Part shown: positions 9,911-18,984 of the stretch, in pieces | Layout of the letters: every line of letters starts with the position of its first letter | Numbering within the stretch: position 1 is the stretch's first letter | NCBI RefSeq assembly: GCF_004801855.1 | Contig: NZ_SSTC01000004.1 | Span: 35,924-99,923, forward strand | Reading direction: 5' to 3' | Length of the DNA stretch: 64,000 nt | Source of the DNA: Pseudomonas sp. A-1 | GTDB lineage: Bacteria; Pseudomonadota; Gammaproteobacteria; Pseudomonadales; Pseudomonadaceae | Notes under the pieces: generated by a model | Told to the model about the DNA's origin: nothing | Seen by the model: only the letters and a program-made list of their open reading frames with translations | The model's database searches: none | Made by a program: the position numbers and the translations under genes

Positions 9911-10687
9911 CTACCCGCCCATCCGCGCACTGATCTCCCGGGCCACCGCCAGCAGCCGCTCGGCCTGCGCACCCTCGGGATCGGCGGCGAAGCCCGGCGC
10001 GGTGCCGACCACGGTGATCACCCCGGCCAGCTTGCCGCCCGCCGCGAACAGCGGCGCCGACAGCGCGTTCACCCCCGACATCAGCAGCCCGTGCACGTGG
10101 TGCAGGCCGCGGGCGCGGATCTGCGCGCGCAGCGCCTCCAGCTCGCTGGTACTCGGCGCGCCCGGCTCGGCCAGCGCCTGGGCCTGCAGCGCGGCGCTCT
10201 CCACCGCCGGCAGGAAGGCGTCGAACACCAGGCCGGTCGATGAGCCCAGCAGCGGCAGCACCGAGCCCACCTGGGTGACCACGGTCACCGCGCGCACCGC
10301 CTGCTCGACGTGCACCACGGTCGGCCCCTTGTTGCCCCACACGGCGAGGAAGCAGGTCTCGTTGAGCGCGTCGCGCAGCTCGACCAGGCGCGGCAGCGCC
10401 ACCTTGGTCACGTCCAGGCGGCCGATGGCGGCCAGGCCGACGAACAGCGCCTCGCGGCCCAGGCCGTAGTGGCCGGTGCTCTCGTCCTGCTCGGCGAAGC
10501 CGCTGGCGATCAGCGCCTGCAGGTAGCGGTGCACCTTGCTCGCCGGCATGCCGACGTGTTCGGCCAGGCGCGACAGCGAGGTGGCCGGCGCCAGTTCGGC
10601 CAGGCCCTTGAGGATGTCGGTGCCGACCTCGGCGGATTGCACCTTCTGCCGCCGCGGCGCCGCGGCGCGCTCGGTATCGCTGGTCAT
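9911..10687 (-). CDS. hmgR: IclR-family regulator of homogentisate catabolism (HmgR-like)
   Basis: This 258-residue regulator has an N-terminal helix-turn-helix (TSLSRLAEHVGMPASKVHRYLQ) and a C-terminal IclR effector-binding domain (RDALNETCFLAVWGNKGPTV, HVHGLLMSGVNALSAPLFAA). In P. putida the IclR-type HmgR represses hmgABC and is released by homogentisate. Here the gene diverges from a VOC gene followed by hmgA and fahA, which supports the same role. The ATG at 10687 (MTSDTERAAAP) is the start; the frame remains open upstream but through the promoter and the divergent gene. Confidence 0.82.
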   Translation of the reverse strand: MTSDTERAAAPRRQKVQSAEVGTDILKGLAELAPATSLSRLAEHVGMPASKVHRYLQALIASGFAEQDESTGHYGLGREALFVGLAAIGRLDVTKVALPRLVELRDALNETCFLAVWGNKGPTVVHVEQAVRAVTVVTQVGSVLPLLGSSTGLVFDAFLPAVESAALQAQALAEPGAPSTSELEALRAQIRARGLHHVHGLLMSGVNALSAPLFAAGGKLAGVITVVGTAPGFAADPEGAQAERLLAVAREISARMGG

Positions 10688-10727
10688 GGTCCTTCCTGTG
10701 CGTGGCGATGGATGGCGAATTCTACGC

Positions 10728-10766
10728 TTGACGCTCTCCGACACGCGAGTTACGTTTTGCGTAAGT
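10728..10766 (+). promoter_or_regulatory. promoter and palindromic candidate HmgR operator, hmgR/VOC intergenic
   Basis: TTGACG (10728-10733) is followed after 17 bases by TACGTT (10751-10756), a plausible promoter toward the VOC gene. Over the -10 lies the perfect inverted repeat TTACG-N5-CGTAA (10750-10764), which contains the shared motif TTTGCGTAA. A repressor bound here would block the -10 box. Confidence 0.55.
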
Positions 10767-10834
10767 TGATTACGAATAACAAAACGCGCGTTCGCCAGCG
10801 AGCCCGCACCGACCACCGAGAAAGGGAGACCGTC

Positions 10835-11386
10835 ATGAATCCGATCGTGCAGAAAATCCATCACGTGGCCTACCGCTGCAAGGACGCGCTGGAAACCGCC
10901 CGCTGGTACGAGCAGCACCTGGGCATGCAGCTGATCCTGTCCATCGCCGAGGACGCCGTGCCGTCGACCGGCGAGGCCGATCCGTACATGCACATCTTCC
11001 TCGACGCCGGCATGGGCAACGTGCTGGCGTTCTTCGAGCTGCCGACCCAGCCGGAGATGGGCCGCGACCCCAACACCCCGGTATGGACCCAGCACCTGGC
11101 CCTGCAGGTCGAGTCCATGGAGGTGCTGCTGGCCGCCAAGGCGCGCCTGGAGTCCGCCGGGATCAAGGTCATCGGCCCGACCGACCATGCGCTGTTCCAG
11201 TCGATCTACTTCTTCGACCCCAACGGCCACCGCCTGGAGCTGGCCGCCAACACCGGCTCGCCGAAGATGCTCGCGGCGCTGGATGAAGTGAAGTGGGCCA
11301 TGCTCGAGGAGTGGGCGCAGACCAAGCGCGCGCCCAAGCACGCAGCCTGGATGCACGACGGCAGCTACAAGGAGATGTTCCAGTAA
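10835..11386 (+). CDS. VOC-superfamily (glyoxalase/dioxygenase-fold) protein in the hmg cluster
   Basis: This 183-residue protein has one vicinal-oxygen-chelate module: [20 protein letters not shown] at the start, [20 protein letters not shown] centrally, and [19 protein letters not shown] toward the end, with His and Glu in the positions used as metal ligands in the fold. AAAGGGAG precedes the ATG at 10835 by a good distance. It sits between hmgR and hmgA in an orientation that suggests co-regulation with homogentisate breakdown. It might be an extradiol-type or glyoxalase-like enzyme acting on a side product, but the substrate is unknown. Confidence 0.82.
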   Translation: MNPIVQKIHHVAYRCKDALETARWYEQHLGMQLILSIAEDAVPSTGEADPYMHIFLDAGMGNVLAFFELPTQPEMGRDPNTPVWTQHLALQVESMEVLLAAKARLESAGIKVIGPTDHALFQSIYFFDPNGHRLELAANTGSPKMLAALDEVKWAMLEEWAQTKRAPKHAAWMHDGSYKEMFQ

Positions 11387-11406
11387 GGCTTTCGCAAACC
11401 CTGCGC

Positions 11407-11465
11407 TTGACGCCCAAACGGCGCCATGATTACGCTTATCAAAATAAACTTACGCAAATAACAAC
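11407..11465 (+). promoter_or_regulatory. hmgA promoter with candidate HmgR operator
   Basis: TTGACG at 11407-11412 with an 18-base spacer to TACGCT at 11431-11436 copies the layout upstream of the VOC gene. TTACGCAAA follows at 11450-11458, matching the motif upstream of maiA and, inverted, of the VOC gene. The local sequence is much more AT-rich than its surroundings. Confidence 0.55.
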
Positions 11466-11475
11466 AAGCACCCCG

Positions 11476-12786
11476 ATGCCTATGCACGCACAACAATCCC
11501 CCGAAGCCCTGACCTACCTGGCGGGCTTCGGCAACGAGTTCGCCAGCGAGGCGCTGCCCGGCGCCCTGCCGGTCGGTCAGAACTCGCCGCAGAAGGTGCC
11601 CTACGGCCTGTACGCCGAGCAGTTGTCCGGCACCGCCTTCACCGTGCCGCGCAGCGAGGCGCGGCGTACCTGGATGTACCGCATCCGCCCGTCCGCCGCC
11701 CACGGCCGCTTCGAGCGCCTGGAGCGGCAGATCGCCGGCAACCGCCTCGGCCCGGTCAACCCCAACCGCCTGCGCTGGAGCCCGCTGGAGATCCCGCAGG
11801 TGCCGACCGACTTCGTCGACGGCCTGGTCGCCCTGGCCGCCAACGCCCCCGCCGAATCCACCAGCGGCATCAGCGTCTACCTGTACGCCGCCAGCGCCTC
11901 GATGCAGCGGGTGTTCTTCGACGCCGACGGCGAGCTGCTGATCGTCCCCCAGGCCGGCCGCCTGCGCATCGCCACCGAGCTGGGGCTGCTCGACGTCGAG
12001 CCGCTGGAGATCGCGGTGATCCCGCGCGGCCTGAAGTTCCGCGTCGAACTGCTGGATGATTCGGCGCGCGGCTACGTCTGCGAGAACCACGGCTGCGCCC
12101 TGCGCCTGCCCGACCTCGGCCCGATCGGCAGCAACGGCCTGGCCAACCCGCGCGACTTCCTCGCCCCGGTCGCCCGCTACGAGGACAGCGACGTGGCGGT
12201 GACGCTGGTGCAGAAGTTCTGCGGCGAACTGTGGGCCACCGAGCTGGACCACTCGCCGCTCGACGTGGTCGCCTGGCACGGCAACCTGGTGCCCTGCAAG
12301 TACGACCTGCGCCGCTTCAACACCATCGGCACGGTCAGCTACGACCACCCGGACCCGTCGATCTTCACCGTGCTGACCGCGCCGAGCGACACCCCCGGCA
12401 AGGCCAACGTCGACTTCGTGATCTTCCCGCCGCGCTGGATGGTGGCCGAGAGCACCTTCCGCCCGCCGTGGTTCCACCGCAACCTGATGAACGAGTTCAT
12501 GGGCCTGATCCAGGGCGTCTACGACGCCAAGGCCGAGGGCTTCGTGCCCGGCGGCGCCTCGCTGCACAACTGCATGAGCGCCCACGGCCCGGACAACGCC
12601 ACCACCGCCCAGGCCATCGCCGCCGAACTCAAGCCGCACAAGATCGACAACACCATGGCCTTCATGTTCGAGAGCGGCCAGGTACTGCGCCCGACCCAAT
12701 ACGCCCTGGAATGCCCGCAGCTGCAGAAGGACTACGATTCCTGCTGGGCCGGCATGGCCAAGACCTTCACCCCGGAGGGGAACTGA
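11476..12786 (+). CDS. hmgA: homogentisate 1,2-dioxygenase
   Basis: This 436-residue Fe(II) ring-cleavage dioxygenase opens homogentisate to maleylacetoacetate. Recognisable family sequences are [19 protein letters not shown] at the N-terminus, [21 protein letters not shown] substrate-side residues ([18 protein letters not shown]), [20 protein letters not shown] with iron-ligand His, and [15 protein letters not shown] near the C-terminus. Two starts are possible (11476 and 11482), neither with a strong ribosome site; I use the first. fahA follows after 3 bases. Confidence 0.95.
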   Translation: MPMHAQQSPEALTYLAGFGNEFASEALPGALPVGQNSPQKVPYGLYAEQLSGTAFTVPRSEARRTWMYRIRPSAAHGRFERLERQIAGNRLGPVNPNRLRWSPLEIPQVPTDFVDGLVALAANAPAESTSGISVYLYAASASMQRVFFDADGELLIVPQAGRLRIATELGLLDVEPLEIAVIPRGLKFRVELLDDSARGYVCENHGCALRLPDLGPIGSNGLANPRDFLAPVARYEDSDVAVTLVQKFCGELWATELDHSPLDVVAWHGNLVPCKYDLRRFNTIGTVSYDHPDPSIFTVLTAPSDTPGKANVDFVIFPPRWMVAESTFRPPWFHRNLMNEFMGLIQGVYDAKAEGFVPGGASLHNCMSAHGPDNATTAQAIAAELKPHKIDNTMAFMFESGQVLRPTQYALECPQLQKDYDSCWAGMAKTFTPEGN

Positions 12787-12789
12787 TTG

Positions 12790-14103
12790 ATGAGCAACGC
12801 AGCCAACCGCAACAGCTGGATCGCCTCGGCCAACGGCCACGCCGACTTCCCCCTGCAGAACCTGCCGCTGGGCATCTTCAGCCCGCAGGGCCAGGCGCCG
12901 CGCGGCGGCGTGGCCATCGGCGAGCGCATCCTCGACCTCAAGGTCGCCTGCGAGGCCGGCCTGTTCGAGGGCGAGGCGAAAGCCGCCGCCGAGGCCGCCA
13001 GCGGCGACTGCCTGAACGCCTTCTTCGCCCTGGGCGCCCCGGCCCGCCGCGCCCTGCGCGCCGCGCTGAGCGAACTGCTCGCCGAAGGCTCGCCGGCACA
13101 GGCGCAGATGGAGGCCCTCGGCGACGCCCTGCTGCCGGCCATGGCCGCCTGCCAGCTGCAGCTGCCGGCCAAGGTCGGCGACTACACCGACTTCTACGTC
13201 GGCATCCACCACGCCAACAACGTCGGCCGCCTGTTCCGCCCGGACAACCCGCTGCTGCCCAACTACAAGCACGTGCCGATCGGCTACCACGGCCGCGCCT
13301 CCACCGTGTGCGTCTCCGGCACCCCTGTGCGCCGCCCGCTGGGCCAGACCCTGCCGCCGGGCCAGGAAGCGCCGAGCTTCGGCCCGAGCAAGCGCCTGGA
13401 CTACGAGCTGGAACTGGGCATCTGGATCGGTGAGGGCAACGCGATGGGCGAGGCCATCGCCATCGGCGAGGCCGGCGAGCACGTGGCCGGCTTCTGCCTG
13501 CTCAACGACTGGTCGGCGCGCGACGTGCAGGCCTGGGAATACCAGCCGCTCGGCCCGTTCCTGGCCAAGAACTTCGCCTCCACGGTGTCGGCCTGGGTGG
13601 TGATGCCCGAAGCCCTGGAGCCGTTCCGCACCGCCCAGCCGGCGCGCCCGGACGGCGATCCGCAGCCGCTGCCCTACCTGCTGGACGCCCAGGACCAGGC
13701 CCGCGGCGCCTTCGACATCGAGCTGGAAGTGCTGCTGCTCACCGCCGCCATGCGCGAGCAGGGCCTGGCCCCGCAGCGCCTGGCGCTGAGCAACACCCGC
13801 CACATGTACTGGACCGTGGCGCAGATGGTCGCCCATCACAGCGTCGGCGGCTGCAAGCTGCAGCCCGGCGACCTGTTCGGCTCCGGCACCCTGTCCGGCC
13901 CGGAGCCCAGCCAGTTCGGCAGCCTGCTGGAGAGCACCTTCGGCGGCAAGCAGCCGCTGACGCTCGCCAGCGGCGAGACCCGCACCTTCCTCGAGGACGG
14001 CGACGAGGTGATCCTGCGCGCCCGCTGCCGCCGCGAGGGCCAGCCCTCGATCGGCTTCGGCGAATGCCGCGGCGTGCTGCTGCCGGCGCGCAGCGGCGCC
14101 TGA
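12790..14103 (+). CDS. fahA: fumarylacetoacetase
   Basis: This 437-residue hydrolase splits fumarylacetoacetate to fumarate and acetoacetate, the last step of tyrosine breakdown. It has the N-terminal SH3-like domain (NLPLGIFSPQG) and the FAA hydrolase domain with metal and catalytic sequences VGDYTDFYVGIHHANNVG, YHGRASTV, LDYELELGIWIG, GFCLLNDWSARDVQ, and GSGTLSGPEPSQFGS. The ATG at 12790 is chosen; a TTG sits just before it at 12787. The gap to hmgA is 3 bases, so the genes are translationally close. The order hmgA-fahA is kept but maiA is elsewhere. Confidence 0.95.
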   Translation: MSNAANRNSWIASANGHADFPLQNLPLGIFSPQGQAPRGGVAIGERILDLKVACEAGLFEGEAKAAAEAASGDCLNAFFALGAPARRALRAALSELLAEGSPAQAQMEALGDALLPAMAACQLQLPAKVGDYTDFYVGIHHANNVGRLFRPDNPLLPNYKHVPIGYHGRASTVCVSGTPVRRPLGQTLPPGQEAPSFGPSKRLDYELELGIWIGEGNAMGEAIAIGEAGEHVAGFCLLNDWSARDVQAWEYQPLGPFLAKNFASTVSAWVVMPEALEPFRTAQPARPDGDPQPLPYLLDAQDQARGAFDIELEVLLLTAAMREQGLAPQRLALSNTRHMYWTVAQMVAHHSVGGCKLQPGDLFGSGTLSGPEPSQFGSLLESTFGGKQPLTLASGETRTFLEDGDEVILRARCRREGQPSIGFGECRGVLLPARSGA

Positions 14104-14232
14104 CCCACCGCGGCTGGCCATCCGGAGGAGAATCCTGCGCGTTTTTCCTCTGCGCGCCCTGCCGGGCATCCGCCCGTGTCCAGCCGCTCCATCTCCAAGG
14201 CGGAGGGATTTCAGTCCTGCCCTTCGCCCTTC

Positions 14233-14259
14233 GCGTGGCCCTTGCGGCCACGCTTTTTT
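14233..14259 (+). terminator. hmgA-fahA terminator
   Basis: An 8-bp stem gcgtggcc / ggccacgc with loop cttgc is followed directly by six T residues, a standard intrinsic terminator about 130 bases past fahA. Confidence 0.85.
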
Positions 14260-14360
14260 ATTCGCCCCCCTGCCCCCGGCAATGAGCCGCCCCGCCAGCG
14301 GAGCCCGACGCCAGGCCAGCCGGTGGCGCGCATCCCGCTGTCGCCACCGTGCAGGAGGCT

Positions 14361-15116
14361 TCAGTAACGCCAGGTCACGGACCAGGTCAGGGTATGGAAG
14401 TAGGCATTGGCAAACTCGTCGGAGATGCCGAAACGCCCGGTTCTTTCCGCGCCGCCCTGGATCCCCGGCATGTCGCCCACCCGGGTGAAGGCATAGTTGA
14501 AGTTGAGTTCGGTGTTCCGGTCGTAGGCATAGCTGAGCCCCGACGCCAGGCGCCAGGTGGGCGCCATGGAGGCGGAGAAGGCCCGGCTGCCGTCGGTCAG
14601 CGCAGAGGTCTCGTAGCCCACCCCTGCCTGCAGAAGCAGTTTCGGGCTGGGCCGGTACTGGGTGCCGATGGCCAGGTGCCAGGTGTCGCGGTAGTTGCGC
14701 CTGGCCGCAACGGCGCTCGCAGTGGCGGCATCCCACTCGACACCGGTTCGGCTGTACGCCGACCAGTCCTGCCAGCCGGCGCTGATCTGCACGACCCACT
14801 GCTCGCCCAGGGCCTGGTGCAGGCTGAGGGTCGCCGCCTGCGGCAGGTTCATGTCGGGCATCGGGGCGCTGCTCAGGCCGCGCGCATCCAGCAGGCTCGC
14901 TCGAGCCAGCGGCGGGTTGTCGGCACCCTGCTCGCCCGCCACCGGGAAGCTGTAGAACAGGCCGATGCGGGTGTCCTCGCGCAGCTGGTAGACCAGGCCG
15001 AGGTCGTCAGCGGCGGACGAGGGGGAGGACACGATGCTCCCGGCATTGGCCACGCCGGGGGTGGTCAGGCAGAGCAGGCTGCCTAACAGGGCCATGGGGT
15101 ATCGCGGAGTGTACAT
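14361..15116 (-). pseudogene. internally truncated FadL/OMPP1-type outer membrane transporter
   Basis: The 251-residue product starts with a signal peptide (MALLGSLLCLTTPGVANA) but then enters directly the C-terminal half of a FadL/TodX beta barrel: DLGLVYQLREDTRIGLFYSF, MNLPQAATLSLHQALGEQW, ISAGWQDWSAYSR, WHLAIGTQYRPSPKLLLQAG, and an aromatic end WSVTWRY. FadL proteins are usually 420-470 residues and carry an N-terminal plug, absent here. The signal peptide appears to have been joined to the second half by an in-frame deletion. The frame is intact, so a small barrel could still be made, but a fatty-acid channel is unlikely. Confidence 0.7.
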
Positions 15117-15313
15117 GGTGGCTTACCTGCGCAGCGTCTCTGCTCGCAAGCCCTGCGCTTGCGCTGCGAAGCGGCAGGGCAACTACAGGGTGGTAAAGCA
15201 CCTTATCTACTCTAGGCGAAGACCTGCGCAGGCACCGACTCCGCGCGCCCCGGCCGACAAAATACCGCCGGTCGACCGGCCGCACGCCCCTCCCCGGAGC
15301 GAAGCGGCCCGAA

Positions 15314-15940
15314 CTACTTGCCCGCGGTGAAGGCCGCATGGCTGTTGATCAGGTTGCGGTAGTCCGGAATGTGGCTGGAGAACAGCGCCGCCAGTCCCTC
15401 GACGTCGTTGCGCCAGTCGCGATGCAGCTCGCAGGCCACGCCGAACCAGGTCATCAGCTGCGCCCCGGCTGCCGCCATGCGCTGCCAGGCCGCCTGTCGG
15501 GTCACCTCGTTGAAGGTACCGGAGGCATCGGCGACCACGAACACCTCGAAGCCCTCGGCGAGGGCCGACAGTGCCGGGAAGGCCACGCACACCTCGGTCA
15601 CCACCCCGGCGAGGATCAGTTGCCGGCGGCCGGTCGCCTTGACCGCCCTGACGAAGTCCTCGTTGTCCCAGGCATTGATCTGGCCCGGCCGGGCGATGTA
15701 GGGCGCGTCGGGGAACTGCGCCTTCAGCTCCGGCACCAGCGGGCCGTTGGGGCCGCTCTCGAAGCTGGTGGTGAGGATGGTCGGCAGCTTGAAGTAGGCG
15801 GCCAGATCGGCCAGCGCCAGCACGTTGTTCTTGAAACGGTCCGGGTCGTGGTCGCGGACCAGCGACAACAGGCCGGTCTGGTGATCCACCAGCAGGACGG
15901 CGGCCTGCCTGCTGTCGAGACGCGAGTAGGGAGTGCTCAT
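15314..15940 (-). CDS. isochorismatase-family cysteine hydrolase (YcaC-like)
   Basis: This 208-residue protein has the catalytic triad sequences of the family: Asp in AVLLVDHQTGLLSLV, a Lys in the central region, and the nucleophile Cys in LAGVVTEVCVAFPALSA. The closest group by pattern is YcaC, homologues of unknown physiological substrate, rather than nicotinamidase. The start at 15940 has GGAG 7 bases upstream. The gene stands alone between the FadL remnant and the OmpA-like gene. Confidence 0.85.
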   Translation of the reverse strand: MSTPYSRLDSRQAAVLLVDHQTGLLSLVRDHDPDRFKNNVLALADLAAYFKLPTILTTSFESGPNGPLVPELKAQFPDAPYIARPGQINAWDNEDFVRAVKATGRRQLILAGVVTEVCVAFPALSALAEGFEVFVVADASGTFNEVTRQAAWQRMAAAGAQLMTWFGVACELHRDWRNDVEGLAALFSSHIPDYRNLINSHAAFTAGK

Positions 15941-16214
15941 GCTGATCTCCTGACGAGGGCGGGATTGCAGGAGTTCGCTCGGCCGGTGGCACCGGAGTGG
16001 GCGAACAAACACTCACGTTAGGTCAGGATCCGCGCGGCATGGCCACTGGACACGGCCATTCGTCAGAAGGTCCGCCGCGGCCTGCGCCATCCGCGGCGCC
16101 GGGCGGCTCGTCATTTTGACAACCCCACATCCGGTGCAAGACTTGCTGCATTGCTCAGCCCGTTACGGCCGGCAAGACAAGTAGTACCTCCCGTTCCATC
16201 GAGGAGAACTGGCA

Positions 16215-16904
16215 ATGCATATCGCAAGAACAGCTGTACCCCTGGTACTGGCCAGCAGCCTGCTCACAGGCTGTGCCGGGCTGGTCCAGAGCGACTGGCC
16301 GCCCTGTGCGGCCGTCGGCGGTGTCACCGGCGCGGCCCTGGGCGCCATCGAAAGCGCGGAATGGGCGGCCGGCGGCCTGGGCATCGGCGCCCTCACCGGC
16401 GCGGCCTACTGCTGGGTACGCGGCGACGCCGACGGCGATGGCGTGGTGAACAAGGAAGACAAGTGCCCCGACACGCCGAAGGGCACTCCGGTGGACGCCA
16501 CCGGCTGCCCGCAACCGGTCGCCGCCGCTCCCGCACCGGAGCCGATGCCCGCCGCCCCGGTACGCGTGGAGCTGGACGTCAAGTTCGACTTCAACAAGTC
16601 CGAGGTCAAGGAAGGCAGCAAGGTCGACATCAAGGCAGTGGCCGACTTCATGCGCGAGTATCCGCAGACCACCACCACCGTCGAAGGCCATACCGACTCG
16701 GTCGGCCCCGACGCCTACAACCAGCGGCTGTCCGAGCGGCGCGCCAACGCCGTGCGCGACGTGCTGGTCAACGAGTACGGCGTGGCGGCCGACCGCGTCG
16801 ACGCTGTCGGCTACGGCGAAAGCCGCCCGGTGGCCGACAACGCCACTCCGGAAGGACGGGCTATCAACCGCCGAGTGGAGGCGGAGGTAGAGGCCCGGCA
16901 ATAG
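16215..16904 (+). CDS. OmpA-family peptidoglycan-binding lipoprotein with TSP3-type repeat
   Basis: This 229-residue protein starts with a lipoprotein signal ending in the lipobox LLTGC. A glycine-rich segment (GGLGIGALTGAAY) follows, then a calcium-type thrombospondin-3 repeat (DADGDGVVNKEDKCPDTPKG), a Pro/Ala linker, and a C-terminal OmpA domain (VEGHTDSVGPDAYNQRLSER, GYGESRPVADN) that binds peptidoglycan. It should anchor in the outer membrane and bind the wall, like OprF-related lipoproteins. GAGGAG precedes the ATG. It may be co-transcribed with the lipoprotein gene at 17166, across a 260-base gap. Confidence 0.88.
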   Translation: MHIARTAVPLVLASSLLTGCAGLVQSDWPPCAAVGGVTGAALGAIESAEWAAGGLGIGALTGAAYCWVRGDADGDGVVNKEDKCPDTPKGTPVDATGCPQPVAAAPAPEPMPAAPVRVELDVKFDFNKSEVKEGSKVDIKAVADFMREYPQTTTTVEGHTDSVGPDAYNQRLSERRANAVRDVLVNEYGVAADRVDAVGYGESRPVADNATPEGRAINRRVEAEVEARQ

Positions 16905-17165
16905 ACACTCGCCGATCTCCCGGGGGGTGGCCGCAACGCCCCCCGGCTACCGCCTTGCCGCCGGCCACGGCCGCCTTCGCCGCCCGCCCCGACCGTTCGC
17001 CGGAGAATGCTCCGCCGCAGTGCTGCGTCACCTAGACTTGAGGAACGGTCGCGGACGCGCAGGACGTTCCGCTGGCGAGGCTGGCAAATCTGCGAAGGCT
17101 CCGCATGCAGTTTGCGAGGAGGGAAAGCGCAGCCCCTTGTGGTCTGCGGAGCAGGCAGTTCGTGC

Positions 17166-18353
17166 ATGAACAGCCCTGCGAACCCGGTTGCGAGAACTCC
17201 GCTGACGAGCGGGCAGGCGCCGGCGAGTCGGTTCATGGCCCCGGCGACCCCGCTGCTGTGCGCCCTGATCGTCGTCCTGCTGACGGCGCTGAGCGGCTGC
17301 GCCACTCGCGAGCCGCCACCCCCTCCCCCGCCTGCGGTGGTGGTTCCGCAAAGCACCTGGATGCAGATCGACGGCGACATTGCTGCCGCGTCGCTGGACG
17401 CCCGGGCGCAGTCCTCGGATTACGCCCGCGACGTCATGCAGCGCTGGCGGGAGCGCATCTACCAGCGCACCGACGAAGCGTTCATTCCCTGGTTTTCCGG
17501 CTACTGGACCCGCCAATGGCTGTCCATGAAGGTGACCTGGTACAAGCTGAACGCCGGGGGAGAAAGGGACCCGACGGTCGAGCGTCTGGCTGCCTATCTG
17601 CAGGAGCAATACCACGACCGCGTGCTGGCCCCCGTCGCCCGGGAGATCAACCCCGACTGGATCACGGGACAGACGGTGCAACTCTACATCCGCCTGCTCC
17701 GCGAACACCTGCAGGGCATGCCGCCACGCTACGGCGTTCCCCTGGACCAGTTCGACGGCCACCTCCAGGAGATTCCCGCCATCGCGCTGGCACCGCCCCC
17801 CGCCCACAACGCGTCGCTCTACCAGCTTGCCCGCGCCGAACCCATCGACGGCCAGCCGGCCTATGCGGCCCTGGTCGCTCGCCTGCACAGCACGCCCGGA
17901 CGCTCCGGCGACTGGACGACCGATGCCGGCATATCCTCCGTGGCGCGGCAAACCAGTGAAACGCTGGTGACCGAACTCACCACCCGGAGTGTCGCAGGCG
18001 CCATCTCGGCAGCGGTCGGACGGGTGGCAGGCATGCTGATTTCCCTGGGCACGACGGGCTTCACCGCCATGCTGCGCGAAAAACAGCGTCCGGAAATGGA
18101 GAACCAGCTGCGCCAGAACCTGCACGCCACCTTCGACGAGGAATGGCTCGATCTGCTGCACAACCCCGAGACCGGTGTGCTGGCCGGGGTCAACCACATC
18201 TCCGGACAGATCGAGAGCAGCCTCGCCGAGCGCGCCATGCAGCCGCTGCGGGATGAGGAGCCGCCAGCGCTGGCCGCGCCCGAGCGGGAGGCGCAACCTC
18301 CGCAGCCGCAAGCCGAAGAGGGGAACGAGGACGCCTCGTATCGGCTGTGGTAG
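17166..18353 (+). CDS. predicted lipoprotein of unknown function
   Basis: The 395-residue product has a hydrophobic segment ending in the lipobox LTALSGC at about residues 38-44, preceded by a long N-terminal leader; an internal ATG (MAPATPLLCALI) 23 codons in would give a more typical signal. After a proline run come helical sequences, a hydrophobic or small-residue segment (AGAISAAVGRVAGMLISLGT) and an acidic, proline-rich C-terminus. I do not recognise the family. The hydrophobic stretch could insert in a membrane. It lies downstream of the OmpA-like lipoprotein gene, which suggests a cell-envelope role. Confidence 0.7.
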   Translation: MNSPANPVARTPLTSGQAPASRFMAPATPLLCALIVVLLTALSGCATREPPPPPPPAVVVPQSTWMQIDGDIAAASLDARAQSSDYARDVMQRWRERIYQRTDEAFIPWFSGYWTRQWLSMKVTWYKLNAGGERDPTVERLAAYLQEQYHDRVLAPVAREINPDWITGQTVQLYIRLLREHLQGMPPRYGVPLDQFDGHLQEIPAIALAPPPAHNASLYQLARAEPIDGQPAYAALVARLHSTPGRSGDWTTDAGISSVARQTSETLVTELTTRSVAGAISAAVGRVAGMLISLGTTGFTAMLREKQRPEMENQLRQNLHATFDEEWLDLLHNPETGVLAGVNHISGQIESSLAERAMQPLRDEEPPALAAPEREAQPPQPQAEEGNEDASYRLW

Positions 18354-18392
18354 CACGCGCCGCGCACCGATCCGGCCACAGCCACCTGCACC

Positions 18393-18848
18393 TCACAGCG
18401 GCAGGCTCACCTCGTCCTTCACCTCGCGCAGCACCACGCTGGTGTGCACGCTGGCCACCCCGGGCAGGCGGAAGATGCGCTGCTGCAGTACCTCGTCGTA
18501 GGCCTTGATGTCGCTGGTGACCACCTTGATCAGGTAGTCGGCCTTGCCGGTGGTGGCGTAGCAGGCGACGATCTCCGGGGTGGCGGCCACCGCCGCCTCG
18601 AACTCGGCAGTGACGTCGCCGGCGTGGCGGCTCAGCGCCACCTCGGCGAACACGCAGTTCTGCAGGCCGACCTTCTCGCGATCCACCAGCACCGTGTAGC
18701 GGCGGATCACCCCCTCCTCCTCCAGTTCCTTGATGCGCCGCCAGCAGGGCGTGGTCGACAGGCCGACCCGCTCGGCGAGCTGCTGCATGGTCTGCCGGGC
18801 ATCGCGCTGCAACTCGCGGAGCAGCTGGCGGGCGAACTTGTCGAGCAT
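18393..18848 (-). CDS. Lrp/AsnC-family transcriptional regulator
   Basis: This 151-residue regulator has the N-terminal HTH (QTMQQLAERVGLSTTPCWRRI KELEEEG region) and the C-terminal RAM/ligand-binding domain (ACYATTGKADYLIKVV, FRLPGVASVHTSVVLREV). Lrp-type proteins sense amino acids. It is divergent from the indolepyruvate oxidoreductase gene with 136 bases between the starts, the usual layout for a local activator of amino-acid catabolism, so it probably controls that gene in response to an aromatic or branched amino acid. This is inferred from position only. Confidence 0.88.
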   Translation of the reverse strand: MLDKFARQLLRELQRDARQTMQQLAERVGLSTTPCWRRIKELEEEGVIRRYTVLVDREKVGLQNCVFAEVALSRHAGDVTAEFEAAVAATPEIVACYATTGKADYLIKVVTSDIKAYDEVLQQRIFRLPGVASVHTSVVLREVKDEVSLPL

Positions 18849-18984
18849 GGTATTCTCCTTTTGCCGATATGGCGATTCATTTTTTCTCGAATCTACCGCC
18901 ATGCAGGGAAAAAGAGAAACAAAAAACCGCCTGCGCTGGGGAACACTATTCGCCACAGAACAACACCCTCGCAGGACAACAACA

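Noticed and set aside
11365..14799. An 1144-codon open frame on the minus strand
   Set aside because: It is antisense to hmgA and fahA; composition is that of a shadow frame and there is no recognisable domain.
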